Source: Rikenellaceae bacterium
GTDB taxonomy: Bacteria; Bacteroidota; Bacteroidia; Bacteroidales; Rikenellaceae
Direction of reading: 5' to 3'
Assembly (NCBI GenBank): GCA_020859685.1
Contig: JAJBVT010000100.1
Span: forward strand, 24,217-88,216
DNA: 64,000 nt
Shown: one piece after another, positions 63,722-64,000 of the stretch
Position numbering within the stretch: the stretch's first letter is position 1
Layout: each line of letters opens with the position of its first letter
Translations under genes and position numbers: made by a program
Notes under the pieces: generated by a model
The model's input: the letters and a program-made list of their open reading frames with translations, nothing else
Database searches by the model: none
What the model was told of the DNA's origin: nothing

Positions 63722-64000
63722 TTAGTGTCTGCGGACTTCTCCAAATACGGATTGGTAGGGTAACCAAACCTGATAGGCTCTCGGGTAATCCCTTACAGAA
63801 ACGAAATAACCATATCCGTAAATAAATAAAAATACAATCAGAACAAGCCTCACAAATATGCGTTGAATTATTTTATAGAGAGGAATAGACCCAAAAAAAA
63901 GTGTTACCATAATGGCTAAAAAAGGTGTAAAGTAATTTGTGAAACGGTAAAATATCACAGGATAGAATATCACCCCCAATCCCAGAATACAGTGCAAGCA
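63722..64000 (-). CDS. Membrane protein fragment, EpsG-like polysaccharide polymerase (partial)
   Basis: Only the C-terminal part (at least 91 residues) is in the window; the 5' end lies beyond 64000. It shows membrane segments around VIFYPVIFYRFTNYFTPFLA, AIMVTLFFGSIPLYKII and LVLIVFLFIYGYGYFV, then a polar tail (PYQSVFGEVRRH). The pattern YRFTNYFTPF recalls EpsG/Wzy-type polymerases. It ends 6 bp before the glycosyltransferase start, so the genes are one unit. Confidence 0.65.
   Translation of the reverse strand, partial: CLHCILGLGVIFYPVIFYRFTNYFTPFLAIMVTLFFGSIPLYKIIQRIFVRLVLIVFLFIYGYGYFVSVRDYPRAYQVWLPYQSVFGEVRRH

Overview
The window looks like a chromosomal segment of a GC-rich member of the Bacteroidota, probably Rikenellaceae/Alistipes-like. 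The reasons are the S46 acidic dipeptidyl peptidase beside housekeeping genes, a TPP riboswitch/TonB receptor/PnuT/thiamine pyrophosphokinase cluster, DUF2851, GSCFA and GIN-domain proteins, and recurrent TTTG-N17-20-TAnnTTTG promoter motifs typical of the phylum. The genus is inference; the phylum is well supported. I saw no rRNA, tRNA, CRISPR array, prophage or insertion-sequence transposase.

Layout, left to right. 1-13.7 kb is mostly minus strand: proline synthesis (proC, proB), secreted DPP11-type peptidase, Maf, SDR and FAH-family enzymes, lpxB, trmD, a glyoxalase-II-like hydrolase, a two-gene biotin-dependent carboxyltransferase unit and ispE. Between them lie a REP-like palindrome, a strongly folded 6S-like RNA candidate and a small orphan protein. 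13.8-23.9 kb is plus strand: a GSCFA gene broken by one in-frame TAG, a zinc-ribbon membrane protein, a secreted phosphatase, sufE plus a MIP18/SufT-like protein, DUF2851, a zeta-toxin-like kinase with a 51-aa partner, and secA. 24-36.5 kb holds exonuclease VII, prfA, pyrF, an unusual xerD, prmA, a GH25 lipoprotein, nadB and prfC.

36.6-49 kb is minus strand: a GIN-domain protein, an overlapping BrkB/DUF2520/KdsC unit whose likely promoter lies inside a 76-bp dispersed repeat, a THUMP-like methyltransferase with comEC, and the branched-chain amino-acid genes in the order ilvD-ilvB-ilvN-ilvC. 49.2-56.6 kb is plus strand: nadC, dipeptidyl peptidase IV and a complete thiamine salvage operon under a TPP riboswitch. 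56.6-59.2 kb has a response regulator whose phosphorylation site is degenerate, transcribed away from a cysteine-patterned leucine-rich-repeat lipoprotein. A third, inverted copy of the dispersed repeat, a thioredoxin lipoprotein and a sugar MFS transporter follow. The last 2.7 kb is visibly AT-rich and begins a surface-polysaccharide locus (asparagine-synthase-like enzyme, GT2 glycosyltransferase, truncated membrane protein), probably acquired horizontally.

Taken together, the two periplasmic dipeptidyl peptidases suggest a cell that harvests peptides, while proline, branched-chain amino acids and NAD are made de novo (nadB, nadC) and thiamine is imported and pyrophosphorylated. The least explained items are the two non-coding RNA candidates (10018-10170 and 27988-28141), the 76-bp repeat family, the phosphorylation-independent regulator paired with the LRR lipoprotein, and the zeta-kinase pair.
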